Of a DNA stretch of 64,000 nucleotides, positions 50,180 through 58,239 are shown in pieces. Source of the stretch: Actinophytocola sp963727495. GTDB taxonomy: Bacteria; Actinomycetota; Actinomycetes; Mycobacteriales; Pseudonocardiaceae. Position 1 is the stretch's first letter. Each line of letters starts with the position of its first letter. The position numbers and the translations under genes are program-made. The stretch lies in assembly GCA_963727495.1 (NCBI GenBank), contig CAVSGQ010000007.1, forward strand, positions 1,054,001 through 1,118,000, read 5' to 3'. The notes below the pieces were generated by a model. It was given only the letters and a program-made list of their open reading frames with translations. It had not been told where the DNA came from and made no database searches.

Positions 50180-51242
50180 TGCCGCGTCCAGGAGGAGTGG
50201 GGCGTTCATCCGTGGATCCAGGTGGTCGCTGGCAAGGCGGAGGATCGCCCTCATATCGGGCATATTCGGGCGCGTCCGACAACGCGGCCAGCGGCCGCCT
50301 GGGCCGCGGAGAAGCGTCCTGACTCCTCCTGGACGTGGCACTGGCACCCTGGACACGGCGTCGGACACCCGAGCCCGGTCCGGCGGAACCGTCCGGCGGC
50401 CCGGTGGCGACGAGCTGCGCTCCCGCGACCGGGTCGCCCGGGTGGTGCTGCACGTCCTGCTCGGCGGCGGGCTGGTGGCGATGATCGGCCCGTTCGTGTG
50501 GATGGTGCTCTCGTCGTTCAAGACCGAGCGCGAGATCCGTGCCGACCCGCCGACCTGGCTGCCGAACGACCCGACGGCGGCCAACTACGGCGTGCTGTTC
50601 GACCGGCTGGACTTCCCGACCTACTTCACGAACTCGGTCGTGGTCGCGGTCGTCACCACGCTGGGCAACCTGCTGTTCTGCTCGGCGGCAGGCTACGCGC
50701 TCGCGAAGCTGCGCTTCCCCGGAAAGCGGGTGCTGTTCCTGGCGGTGCTCGGCACGATCATGGTGCCCAGCATCGTGACGATCGTCCCGCTGTTCGTGCT
50801 GTCCAGCAACCTCGGCCTGGTCAACACGCTCGCCGGGCTGATCCTGCCGTTCCTCGCGCAGGCGTTCGGCGTGTTCCTGATGCGCCAGTTCATCCTGTCC
50901 ATTCCGGACGACCTGCTGGAGGCGGCCCGCATCGACGGGGCGAGCGAGCTGCGGATCTACGCCCAGATCGTGCTGCCGCTGTGCCGTCCGGCGTTCGCGA
51001 CGCTCGCCATCCTGACGTTCCTGACCTCCTGGAACAACTTCCTGTGGCCGCTGGTCTCGGCGACCACGGAGGATTCGTACACGCTGCCGGTCGCGCTCGC
51101 CCTGTACGCCATCGGGCAGAACCGGACCCGCTACGACCTGCTGCTCACCGGGTCCGTGCTGGTCGTGCTGCCCGTGCTGATCGTGTTCGTCCTGCTGCAA
51201 CGCCACTTCGTCCGCGGCATCGCCACCACCGGTCTCAAATGA
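50172..51242 (+). CDS. Sugar ABC transporter permease (MalG/UgpE type) with element-derived N-terminus
   Basis: The protein core (from about residue 85, RVARVVLHVLLGGGLVAMIGPFVWMVLSSFKTE) is a normal MalG-type permease with EAA loop DLLEAARIDGASELRIYAQIVLPLCRPAFATL. The frame stays open upstream through the entire 169-nt element to a TTG overlapping the malF-type stop (TTGACTAG), giving 356 aa, longer than the usual size of about 270-300. I see no good in-frame start with a ribosome-binding site after the element except a GTG right at the first membrane helix. Either about 55 residues of element are translated or initiation is unusual. Confidence 0.82.
   Translation: MTSAASRRSGAFIRGSRWSLARRRIALISGIFGRVRQRGQRPPGPRRSVLTPPGRGTGTLDTASDTRARSGGTVRRPGGDELRSRDRVARVVLHVLLGGGLVAMIGPFVWMVLSSFKTEREIRADPPTWLPNDPTAANYGVLFDRLDFPTYFTNSVVVAVVTTLGNLLFCSAAGYALAKLRFPGKRVLFLAVLGTIMVPSIVTIVPLFVLSSNLGLVNTLAGLILPFLAQAFGVFLMRQFILSIPDDLLEAARIDGASELRIYAQIVLPLCRPAFATLAILTFLTSWNNFLWPLVSATTEDSYTLPVALALYAIGQNRTRYDLLLTGSVLVVLPVLIVFVLLQRHFVRGIATTGLK
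50176..50344 (+). repeat. 169-nt structured element, copy 2 (candidate cis-acting RNA)
   Basis: Outer stem: 50176-50183 with 50337-50344, 2x2 loop, then GTCCAGGAGGAGT (50186-50198) with ACTCCTCCTGGAC (50322-50334). Conserved GCAAGGCGGAG (50232-50242); central hairpin GATCGCCC (50243-50250) with GGGCGcGTC (50268-50276), inner ATAT with ATAT, loop CGGGC; conserved CGACAACGC (50277-50285); closing helix GCTGGC with GCCAGC; right hairpin GCGGCC (50291-50296) with GGCCGC (50302-50307). Total length equals copy 1 exactly, and the core motifs have the same 46-nt spacing. Confidence 0.75.
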
Positions 51243-51255
51243 GGAGGGTTCCCCG

Positions 51256-52824
51256 ATGACCCGATCAGTCCCCGTCCGCAAGCTCGCGCTCGCGGTGACG
51301 CTCGCCGTCGCCGTGGTCGCGGCGCTCACCCCGGCGGCGAGCGCCGCGCCGGACGACCGCGAGCTCGCGTACGCGGAGCAGCAGCGGCAGACCTCGCTGC
51401 TGCGCGACACGTGGCGGTCGTTCACCGCGATGGTCGCGCCGCAGACCGGCCTGCCGTCGGACAACATCGACGGCGACCTCGACCCGGCGTCCCGGTCGGC
51501 CTACACCTCGCCGACGAACATGGGCGCCTACCTGTGGTCCGCGGTCGTCGCGCGGAAGTTCGGCATCATCGGCCGCGCCGAGCTGGTGTCGCGCACCCGC
51601 AAGGCGCTGGACTCGATCGGGCGGCTGGAGCGGCACCCGGCCTCGGGCCAGTTCTACAACTGGTACAACCCGGCGACGCTGGAGAAGCTGCGCACCTGGC
51701 CCGAGGACGGGTCCACCGTGTACCCGTTCCTGTCCAGTGTGGACAACGCATGGATGGCCTCGGCGCTGATGGTGGTGCGCAACGCGGTGCCGGAGGTGCG
51801 GGCCAAGGCACAGCGCCTGCTCGACCCGATGAACTTCGCGTTCTACTACGACCCGGCCGGCCGCGCGCCGGACGTGGCGGCCGGCCTGATGCGCGGCGGC
51901 TTCTGGGACGAACAGCCGCCCGGCTGCTCGATCGTCGGCAACTACCTCGGCGAGGGCCCGGACGTCTGGTACACCTGCCACACCTACGGGAACTTCGCCA
52001 GCGAGACCCGGATGATCAGCTACGTGGCGATCTCGCTCGGCCAGGTGCCGCCGGAGCACTACTTCGTGCCGTGGCGGACGTTCCCGGACACGTGTGACTG
52101 GGGCTGGCAGGAGCAGAAGCCGGCCGGCCAGTTCGTCGACTACATGGGCATCCCGGTGTTCGAGGGCCGGTACACCTACCGCGGGCTGAAGTTCGTCCCC
52201 ACCTGGGGCGGGGACATGTTCGAGGAGCTGATGCCGGACATGTTCGTGCCGGAGGTCAAGTGGGGCCGCGACTCCTGGGCCCGGCAGCACTCGGTGTACG
52301 TCCGCGGCCAGATCGAGCACGGCCTCGACGACGCCAAGTACGGCTACTGGGGCTTCTCGCCCGCGTCCAACCCGGACGGCGGGTACCGGGAGTACGGCGT
52401 GGACATCATGGGGCTGGACACCCCGGGCTACACCAGCGACCAGGAGCGCACCTCGGTCGACGTCGGCTTCGAGGGCTGCCGTGACCCGCAGCCGCTGCCG
52501 GAGTCCTATGGAGACGGTGTGGTGACCCCGCACGCGGTGGTGCTGGCGCTGCCCTACCAGCCGCGGGCGGCGCTGACCGAGCTCGGGAAGCTGCGCCGGG
52601 ACTTCGACAGCTACGGTCCCGGTGGCTTCTACGACTCGATCGCGGTGCGCAGCGGCAAGGTCGCCAAGCGGTACCTGGCGCTCGACCAGGGCATGATCAT
52701 GGGCGCCCTGGGCAACCTGCTCGGGCACGACGTGCTGCGCAACGCCTTCACCAAGGGCGGCGCGGAGCGCAACCTGCGCCCGGTGATGGCGATGGAGGAG
52801 TTCAACCTCCCCGCTCACCAGTGA
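51256..52824 (+). CDS. Secreted glucoamylase-fold glycoside hydrolase (GH144-like)
   Basis: This 522-aa protein has a signal peptide (about 1-30, cleavage near PAASA|AP). The mature part shows SAYTSPTNMGAYLWSAVVARKFGII, GQFYNWYNPATLEKLRTWP, SSVDNAWMASALMVVRNAVPE and RSGKVAKRYLALDQGMIMGALGNLL. These match the (alpha/alpha)6 'glucoamylase/DUF3131-like' family that includes endo-beta-1,2-glucanases. It closes the LacI-ABC operon, so it probably releases the oligosaccharide the transporter takes up. The beta-1,2-glucan assignment is inference. Confidence 0.78.
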   Translation: MTRSVPVRKLALAVTLAVAVVAALTPAASAAPDDRELAYAEQQRQTSLLRDTWRSFTAMVAPQTGLPSDNIDGDLDPASRSAYTSPTNMGAYLWSAVVARKFGIIGRAELVSRTRKALDSIGRLERHPASGQFYNWYNPATLEKLRTWPEDGSTVYPFLSSVDNAWMASALMVVRNAVPEVRAKAQRLLDPMNFAFYYDPAGRAPDVAAGLMRGGFWDEQPPGCSIVGNYLGEGPDVWYTCHTYGNFASETRMISYVAISLGQVPPEHYFVPWRTFPDTCDWGWQEQKPAGQFVDYMGIPVFEGRYTYRGLKFVPTWGGDMFEELMPDMFVPEVKWGRDSWARQHSVYVRGQIEHGLDDAKYGYWGFSPASNPDGGYREYGVDIMGLDTPGYTSDQERTSVDVGFEGCRDPQPLPESYGDGVVTPHAVVLALPYQPRAALTELGKLRRDFDSYGPGGFYDSIAVRSGKVAKRYLALDQGMIMGALGNLLGHDVLRNAFTKGGAERNLRPVMAMEEFNLPAHQ

Positions 52825-52828
52825 GACC

Positions 52829-52867
52829 GTGCCGGAGGCGGGTAACCCCCTCGCCCGCCTCCGGCAC
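52829..52867 (+). terminator. Strong terminator after the sugar operon
   Basis: GTGCCGGAGGCGGG (52829-52842) and its perfect complement (52854-52867) form a 14-bp stem with an 11-nt loop, beginning 4 nt after the glycoside hydrolase stop codon. It clearly ends the LacI-ABC-hydrolase operon. Confidence 0.85.
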
Positions 52868-52935
52868 ACCCACGGGTCCCGCCACCGGATCCACCATGTG
52901 GGACAGGGGAACCGCGCGGACTGTAGGGTCGGCTC

Positions 52936-53676
52936 GTGGGCAGCAAACGGGTCGCCCTGACCTCCGCCGACGGCTTCCGGCTCGACGCGGACTGGCACGA
53001 GGGTGGCGACCGGGTGGTCGTGATGGCGCACGGCCTCACCGTCGACTCGACGGAGAACGGCCTGTTCGAGCCGCTCGCCGACGCGTTGCTCGCGAGTGGA
53101 CTGTCCGTGCTGCGGTTCTCCTTTCGCGGACACGGCCGCAGCGGAGGCGGTCCCCGCGACGTCACGGTCGCGGGTGCGCGGCTCGACCTGCGGGCCGCGG
53201 TGGACTGGGTAGGGCGACCAGTCGCCCTGCTCGGCTCCAGCTTCGGCGGCGCGATCGTGTCCCTGTCGCTCGCCGCGCTCACCGGCACGGTGCGGGCGGT
53301 GGTGTTGTGGCAGCCGGTCCTCGACACGCGCCGCACGTTCCTCGAGCCCGAGCTGGCCGCGGGCCGCGAGCTGTACGGCGGCCGGGGCAACGGCCCGGTG
53401 AACGTCGACGGCCGCTTCCGGCTCGAAGCAGGCCTGTTCGACGAGCTCGCGACCGTCGACCCTCGGGCGGCGTTCCAGGCCAGTACCGAACCCGCGCTGG
53501 TGGTGCACGGCGACGCGGACTCGCTCGTCTCACACGACATCGCCCGCGACACGGCACTGCGGCGACCGGGTACCGAGTGGCATTCCGTTCCGGGCGGCGA
53601 GCACGGCTTCCTCGCCGCTGCCGCGGCCACCGAGGTCGTCGACGTCACCGCCCGCTGGCTGTCCGCCAACGGGTGA
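52936..53676 (+). CDS. Alpha/beta hydrolase family protein
   Basis: This 246-aa protein has VVVMAHGLTVDSTENGLFEPLA, RFSFRGHGRSGGG, the nucleophile elbow LLGSSFGGAIVSLSL, an Asp in VVHGDADSLVS and the catalytic His in PGGEHGFLA. It looks like a small serine hydrolase (esterase or peptidase-like) of the YbfF/S9-like group. No signal peptide. GTG at 52936. It converges with the phosphoesterase gene, 13 nt apart. Confidence 0.85.
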   Translation: MGSKRVALTSADGFRLDADWHEGGDRVVVMAHGLTVDSTENGLFEPLADALLASGLSVLRFSFRGHGRSGGGPRDVTVAGARLDLRAAVDWVGRPVALLGSSFGGAIVSLSLAALTGTVRAVVLWQPVLDTRRTFLEPELAAGRELYGGRGNGPVNVDGRFRLEAGLFDELATVDPRAAFQASTEPALVVHGDADSLVSHDIARDTALRRPGTEWHSVPGGEHGFLAAAAATEVVDVTARWLSANG

Positions 53677-53689
53677 CCCGGTCGAACGG

Positions 53690-55429
53690 TCAGCCCCGGG
53701 TGACGCGCACCGGCGGTTCGATCAGCTCCGGGGCGAGCTCCTGCTCCGGGGCGAGCCACGGGTCGGCCGGCGCGCCGCCCGGGTCGGGCCGCCACTTGCG
53801 GCAGACCCGCGGCACCACGATCGGGTAGATGGTCAGCGCGCCCTCGCGGTCGATGTGCAGGCGCAGGAAGCCCTTGTGGTCCTCCAGGCTCTGCCCGGCG
53901 AACACCTCGTTGGAGTTGATCCCGAAGCGGCTCGCGATCAGCAGGTAGAGCGCCACGATCTCGGCGTCCAGGAAACCGATCACCACCGGGGTGGTCACCG
54001 CGACGATGGCGAAGATCAGCCAGTCCGCGGCCACCCCGTCGGGCAGCACGTCGCGGTAGAGCCAGCGCACCGCGAACGCCCACCCGACGCTCAGCGCCAG
54101 GTGCCCCACCGCGTGCACGACCCCGGCGAAGGCGTTGGTGGGACTGGTCTTCGGCAGGTCGATGCGCGCGAACGCGACGCCGGAGAGCACCAGCACGGTG
54201 GCCGCGATCGCCGCCGGCGACCAGGCGGCGAGCAGCCCGAACACCCCGCGCCGGTCCGGGTCGGCGGTCTCTACGAGTCCGAAGAGGACGGCCAGCGACA
54301 TGACCGTCTGGGTGAGACCGGTGAGCACCCAGAACCCGGGGTTGCGCCACGGGATGCGGAACACCCCGGCGGCGAGCCACTCCGACTCCGGCCGGCCCGG
54401 ATAGCGGGCCACCAGGTCGTAGCGGCGCGGCGTGGACGGCGCGCGCACCCGGGAGCGCGCGGGCGGCAGCTCCAGCTCCGCAGGCGCCGTGTGGGTGCCG
54501 ACGAGGTAGGCGCCGCCGAGCCCGCAGGTGATCCGCTGCGCGCCGCCGTCCCGCTCGGCGTAGCGGGTGTAGTGGTGCTTGTCGCCGCTGAGCATCACCG
54601 GCACGCTCGCCCCGTGCGGGCGGATGACCTCGCGCATGAAGAACTCGATCGTGTCGTAGCCCTTGGTCCGCCCGCCCGACCCGGCCGGCACCCACGCCGG
54701 CGTCGAGGTGCACAGGATGACCGAGTCGCCCTGCTCCAGGCGTTCCGCGGCCCGGTGGAAGTACTCCAGCTGCGGCGCGTCGACGTAGTCGTCGAACTGC
54801 GTGTCGATCGCGTACAGCCACCACCGGCGGGGCAGCGCGACCGCGAAGTAGCTGCGGGTCTGCTCGGTCACCCAGCCGCCGAACGGGCGGCGCTGCGCGA
54901 ACACCCGCAGGAACGAGGTGAGCCCGTCGTACCAGTCGTGGTTGCCGGGCAGCGCGAACAGCGCCGGCGGCTCGGGCGGGGCCACCGGCAGCGCGGCCCG
55001 GTACACGCCCTTGCTGCGGTCCTCGTAGGCCATCGTGGACGCCGCCGGGTAGACCTCGTCGCCGCCCATGACCAGAACCCGCCCGCGCGGCAACGGTTCC
55101 GTCGCCCCCTTCGGATGCAGCTGGGCGGCGGCGAGCAGCGAGGCGATCGAGTAGGTGGCGTCGAACCCGTCGCCGAGGTCGGCGACGAAGTCGAACCACA
55201 GCTCGTCACCCGCGTCGTGGTCGTACACCCCGGACGGCAGCGTGCCCTGCAGCTCGCGCTTGTCGGCGAACGACCCGAAGATCTCGGCCATGACCGACTG
55301 CGCGCCCGTGCTGACCAGCACGCCCGGCGCGAGCCACCGCACCGCCGGCTGCGGCCGGAAGCCCAGCTGCTCCTCGGACATGTCGGTCGGGCGGGGGCGC
55401 CCCGCACCGGGCTCCGGTCCGGACTCCAT
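53690..55429 (-). CDS. Metallophosphoesterase fused to a membrane domain
   Basis: This 579-aa protein has an N-terminal phosphoesterase region (about 25-330) with VADLGDGFDATYS, VMGGDEVYPAAS, ALPGNHDWYDGL and MLSGDKHHYTRY, and a C-terminal membrane domain of about five helices (370-530). The tail includes NEVFAGQSLEDHKGFLRLHID. This architecture is found in actinobacteria; the substrate is unknown. ATG at 55429 follows GAGGAGGG. An open frame continues upstream through the next gene on this strand but encodes no domain there. Confidence 0.82.
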   Translation of the reverse strand: MESGPEPGAGRPRPTDMSEEQLGFRPQPAVRWLAPGVLVSTGAQSVMAEIFGSFADKRELQGTLPSGVYDHDAGDELWFDFVADLGDGFDATYSIASLLAAAQLHPKGATEPLPRGRVLVMGGDEVYPAASTMAYEDRSKGVYRAALPVAPPEPPALFALPGNHDWYDGLTSFLRVFAQRRPFGGWVTEQTRSYFAVALPRRWWLYAIDTQFDDYVDAPQLEYFHRAAERLEQGDSVILCTSTPAWVPAGSGGRTKGYDTIEFFMREVIRPHGASVPVMLSGDKHHYTRYAERDGGAQRITCGLGGAYLVGTHTAPAELELPPARSRVRAPSTPRRYDLVARYPGRPESEWLAAGVFRIPWRNPGFWVLTGLTQTVMSLAVLFGLVETADPDRRGVFGLLAAWSPAAIAATVLVLSGVAFARIDLPKTSPTNAFAGVVHAVGHLALSVGWAFAVRWLYRDVLPDGVAADWLIFAIVAVTTPVVIGFLDAEIVALYLLIASRFGINSNEVFAGQSLEDHKGFLRLHIDREGALTIYPIVVPRVCRKWRPDPGGAPADPWLAPEQELAPELIEPPVRVTRG

Positions 55430-55497
55430 CGGCCCTCCTCGTTGCTCGACTGCCGGACAGCCTGGAGCATGATCGTCGGCATGTCGAGCAGGCGGGG

Positions 55498-56547
55498 TCA
55501 GTTCCTCCGCGCGACCACGAGATCCGCGGTGAGCTCCGCCGGGGACGCGCACCCGCACAGCGCGAGCGCCCGCTCCACCTCGGTGCGCAGCGTCCGCAGC
55601 ACCCACGCCACGCCGGCCTCCCCGTCGACCGCCAGACCCCACGGCACCGGCCGGCCGATCGCCACCGCGCTCGCGCCGAGCGCGCACGCCTTCACCACGT
55701 CCGTGCCGCGCCGCACCCCGCCGTCCAGCAGCACCGGCACCCGGCCGGCGACCTGCTCGGCGACCGCGGGCAGCAGCTCGATCGTCGGCGCGACGCCGTC
55801 CAGCTGGCGGCCGCCGTGGTTGGACACCACGATCCCGTTCGCGCCGTTCTCGATCGCGAGCCGCACGTCCGCCGGGTGCAGCACGCCCTTGAGCACGATC
55901 GGCAGCGAAGTGACCGACCGCAGCCACTCGATGTCCGCCCAGCCCAGGTCCGCGGCCAGGGCGACCGGGCGTACCCGGCCGTCGGCGTCGCGCAGGTTCT
56001 CGTACTGCTCCCCGGTCGCCGTCTCGCTGAAGCCGCTGCGCAGCTGCCGGGTATGCCGGCCCGGCACCGGCGCGTCCACGGTGACGACCAGCGCGCGGCA
56101 GCCGGCCGCCTCGGCTCGCGCCACGACCGCCCGGGTGAACCCCCGGTCGGCCTGGACGTAGAGCTGGAACCACAGCGGCCCGCCCGCGGCGGCGACCTCC
56201 TCGACCGCCACCGTGGACAGCATGCTGACGATCATGACGGCACCGGCGGCCGCGGCCGCCCGGGCGGTCGCCGCCTCGCCGTCGGGGTGCACCAGCCGGT
56301 GGCCGGTGGTGGGCGCGAGCAGCACCGGCAGCGACATCCGGGTGCCGAGCAGGGTGCACTCCAGCGAGGCGGTGCCGCCGCCGCGCAGCACCCGGGGCAG
56401 CAGGCGCAGCCGGCCGAACGCGGACTCGTTCTCCCGGGCGGTCAGCTCGTCGTCGGCGCCGCCGGCGAAGTAGTCGTAGACCACGGGCTCCAGCAGGCCG
56501 CGCGCCTCGATCTCCAGCTCGACCAGGGAGAGCGCGCTCGTGGCCAT
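55498..56547 (-). CDS. FMN-dependent alpha-hydroxy-acid oxidizing protein
   Basis: This 349-aa protein belongs to the L-lactate dehydrogenase/glycolate oxidase/mandelate dehydrogenase family. It shows YDYFAGGADDELT, PVLLAPTTGHRLVHPDGE, WFQLYVQADRG, TVDAPVPGRHTRQLRSGF, IVLKGVLHPADVRLAIENGANGIVVSNHGGRQLDG and PVLLDGGVRRGTDVVKA. The catalytic His is in SNHGGRQLD. Substrate (lactate, glycolate, mandelate) is unresolved. ATG at 56547 follows GGAGGAC; the ATG ten codons earlier lacks such a site. Confidence 0.9.
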   Translation of the reverse strand: MATSALSLVELEIEARGLLEPVVYDYFAGGADDELTARENESAFGRLRLLPRVLRGGGTASLECTLLGTRMSLPVLLAPTTGHRLVHPDGEAATARAAAAAGAVMIVSMLSTVAVEEVAAAGGPLWFQLYVQADRGFTRAVVARAEAAGCRALVVTVDAPVPGRHTRQLRSGFSETATGEQYENLRDADGRVRPVALAADLGWADIEWLRSVTSLPIVLKGVLHPADVRLAIENGANGIVVSNHGGRQLDGVAPTIELLPAVAEQVAGRVPVLLDGGVRRGTDVVKACALGASAVAIGRPVPWGLAVDGEAGVAWVLRTLRTEVERALALCGCASPAELTADLVVARRN

Positions 56548-56607
56548 CCGGGTCCTCCCCCAGTGCGACAGGTCCACAACGAGTAACGCCCGGCGGGCGG
56601 CGCCGGT

Positions 56608-57081
56608 TCACTCCCCGCGCAGGGGTTTCTCCAGCACGGCGAGCGCGACGCCGGCGGCGTCGGTGGAGCCGGCCACGACCGCGTAGCCCGCACCGCGGTA
56701 CATGGCCAGGCTCGCCTCGCTCGACGCGCCGGTGACCAGCCACAACGTGTGGACCGGAGGCGGTGCGGCGGCCTCGATCGCGGCCAGCAGCCGCCGGCCG
56801 ATACCGCGGCGCTGCAGGTCCGGGGCCACCGCGAGGCGGGCGACCTCCATCCGGTCGCCGTCCGGCCGGCCGCGGACGCTGCCCGCGAGCCGGGTGCCGA
56901 GCCAGGCGCCCAGCGCGAGCACCCCGGAGTCGAGGTCGGCGCGCAGCGCGTCGAGGGACTCGGTCAGCGGCGGCAGGTCCGGCGCGCCGTAGTGCTGGGC
57001 CTCGGTCACGTAGGCGGCCCGCTGCACGGTCAGCGCCTCGCCGGCGTGCCCGGCGCCGAGCGGTCCGATGCGGACGATCAC
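56608..57081 (-). CDS. GNAT family N-acetyltransferase
   Basis: This 157-aa acetyl-CoA-dependent acyltransferase has the core RMEVARLAVAPDLQRRGIGRRLLAAIEAAA and LVTGASSEASLAMYRGAGYAVV. The acceptor is unknown. GTG at 57081 overlaps the DUF4262 stop (GTGA), so it is translated as the third gene of a coupled trio. Confidence 0.88.
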   Translation of the reverse strand: MIVRIGPLGAGHAGEALTVQRAAYVTEAQHYGAPDLPPLTESLDALRADLDSGVLALGAWLGTRLAGSVRGRPDGDRMEVARLAVAPDLQRRGIGRRLLAAIEAAAPPPVHTLWLVTGASSEASLAMYRGAGYAVVAGSTDAAGVALAVLEKPLRGE

Positions 57082-57590
57082 GGCCCGTTGACGCCCGGGG
57101 TCCAGCTCTCCGGCTTGCCGCTCTCGGTGAGGATCGGCTGCCACCGCGCGAAGCCCTCCGGGGCGTGCGGGTGCCAGGGCCAGATGACGTCCGGGGTGGG
57201 CACGATCAGCTGCACGGCCGGGAAGTCGCCCTTGGGGTGGACCAGGAACGCGCTGCCGAAGTACTCGAAGTACCAGCCCTTGTGGACCCGCTCGAGGACG
57301 ATCGGCACGCCGGCGAAGAAGTCCTTGTACCGCACCCCGGTGACGAACCGCTCCCCCGCGGCGGCACGCCGGACGTAGGCGTCGACCAGCGTGGCGCCCA
57401 TGCCCTCGGGCAGTCCGATGACCACGGCCTCGGGCACCCCGAACCGCCGCCACGCGCCGACCGAGAAGGTGTAGGGGCCGCTGTACTCGTCGCCGGCCAC
57501 CTCGACGATGGCGTTGCCGCGCTCGTCGGCCTCGGCGACCAGCCGGTCGCGCAGCGCGCGCTCCTCCTCGGTCAGCTCCTCCAGGCTCAC
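57078..57590 (-). CDS. DUF4262 domain-containing protein
   Basis: This 170-aa protein has the DUF4262 pattern EVAGDEYSGPYTFSVGAWRRFGVPEAVVIGLPEGMG and ends VHPKGDFPAVQLIVPTPDVIWPWHPHAPEGF. Function is unknown. GTG at 57590 overlaps the membrane-protein stop; its own stop overlaps the acetyltransferase start. Confidence 0.8.
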   Translation of the reverse strand: MSLEELTEEERALRDRLVAEADERGNAIVEVAGDEYSGPYTFSVGAWRRFGVPEAVVIGLPEGMGATLVDAYVRRAAAGERFVTGVRYKDFFAGVPIVLERVHKGWYFEYFGSAFLVHPKGDFPAVQLIVPTPDVIWPWHPHAPEGFARWQPILTESGKPESWTPGVNGP

Positions 57591-58171
57591 ACCGGCTCCT
57601 CGGTGAGGGACGGCTCGGCGAACCGTGACCGGCGCAGCCTGGCCACCCCGTACAGCACGAAGCCGCCCGCGACGAGCGCCAGCATGAACTCGCCCACGGT
57701 CAGCCCGAAGGCGCTGGACTCCGGGTCGAGGAAGCTGCGGTAGAGCGGGACGTCGGCGAGCACGAAGTAGATCAGGTAGGCGAGCGGGAACACGACCCAG
57801 CTCAGCGGGTACCACCAGCGCACGGACCGGGTGCGGCCGACGACCACCCAGTCCGCCAGCACCACCACCGGCGTCACGAGGTGCTCGAACAGGGAGGCCG
57901 TCGTGTGCAGGTCACCGTCGATGATCGCCAGGTAGGTGACGCAGACGAGCATGAGCAGCACGGCCATCGCGCCGCGCAGCCAGGTCGTGACGTGCTCGGA
58001 GCGCGGGCCGAGCACGGCGATGCCGAGGTAGACCGCGCCCGCGACCAGGCTCGCCTGCTGGCTGAGCGCGTGCCACGGCTCGACGAACGTGGCCAGGGCG
58101 TACCCGAACCCGACGAACCCGCACGCGGCGACCAGCAGCCACCACGCGCGCAGCCCGGCGCCGCTAGGCAT
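57587..58171 (-). CDS. Pr6Pr family membrane protein
   Basis: This 194-aa protein has six predicted transmembrane helices, with the family segments TYLAIIDGDLHTTASLFEHLVTPVVVLADWVVVG and WWYPLSWVVFPLAYLIYFVLAD typical of the actinobacterial Pr6Pr family. Function is unknown. ATG at 58171 lies within a remnant of a second yebC 3' end. It starts a 4-nt-overlap chain with the DUF4262 and GNAT genes. Confidence 0.8.
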   Translation of the reverse strand: MPSGAGLRAWWLLVAACGFVGFGYALATFVEPWHALSQQASLVAGAVYLGIAVLGPRSEHVTTWLRGAMAVLLMLVCVTYLAIIDGDLHTTASLFEHLVTPVVVLADWVVVGRTRSVRWWYPLSWVVFPLAYLIYFVLADVPLYRSFLDPESSAFGLTVGEFMLALVAGGFVLYGVARLRRSRFAEPSLTEEPV

Positions 58172-58209
58172 CCACCTCGGCCATGATCTCGTCGGACACG
58201 TGGAATTCG
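58164..58209 (-). pseudogene. Remnant of a second yebC 3' end
   Basis: Read on the minus strand these bases give EFHVSDEIMAEVDA-stop, matching the true YebC end NFDVSDEIMAEVDA-stop 76 bp away. Most nucleotide differences fall at third codon positions, so this is not a recent tandem copy but the tail of a diverged homologue, probably left by gene replacement. Confidence 0.7.
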
Positions 58210-58239
58210 ACACAGCGCGTAGACGTCCGCGCCCTCCCC

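Noticed and set aside
53690..56743. Possible fusion of the phosphoesterase with an upstream 430-residue region
   Set aside because: The upstream residues are an Arg/Gly-rich shadow of the hydroxy-acid oxidase gene, while a good ribosome-binding site and ATG at 55429 start the real protein.
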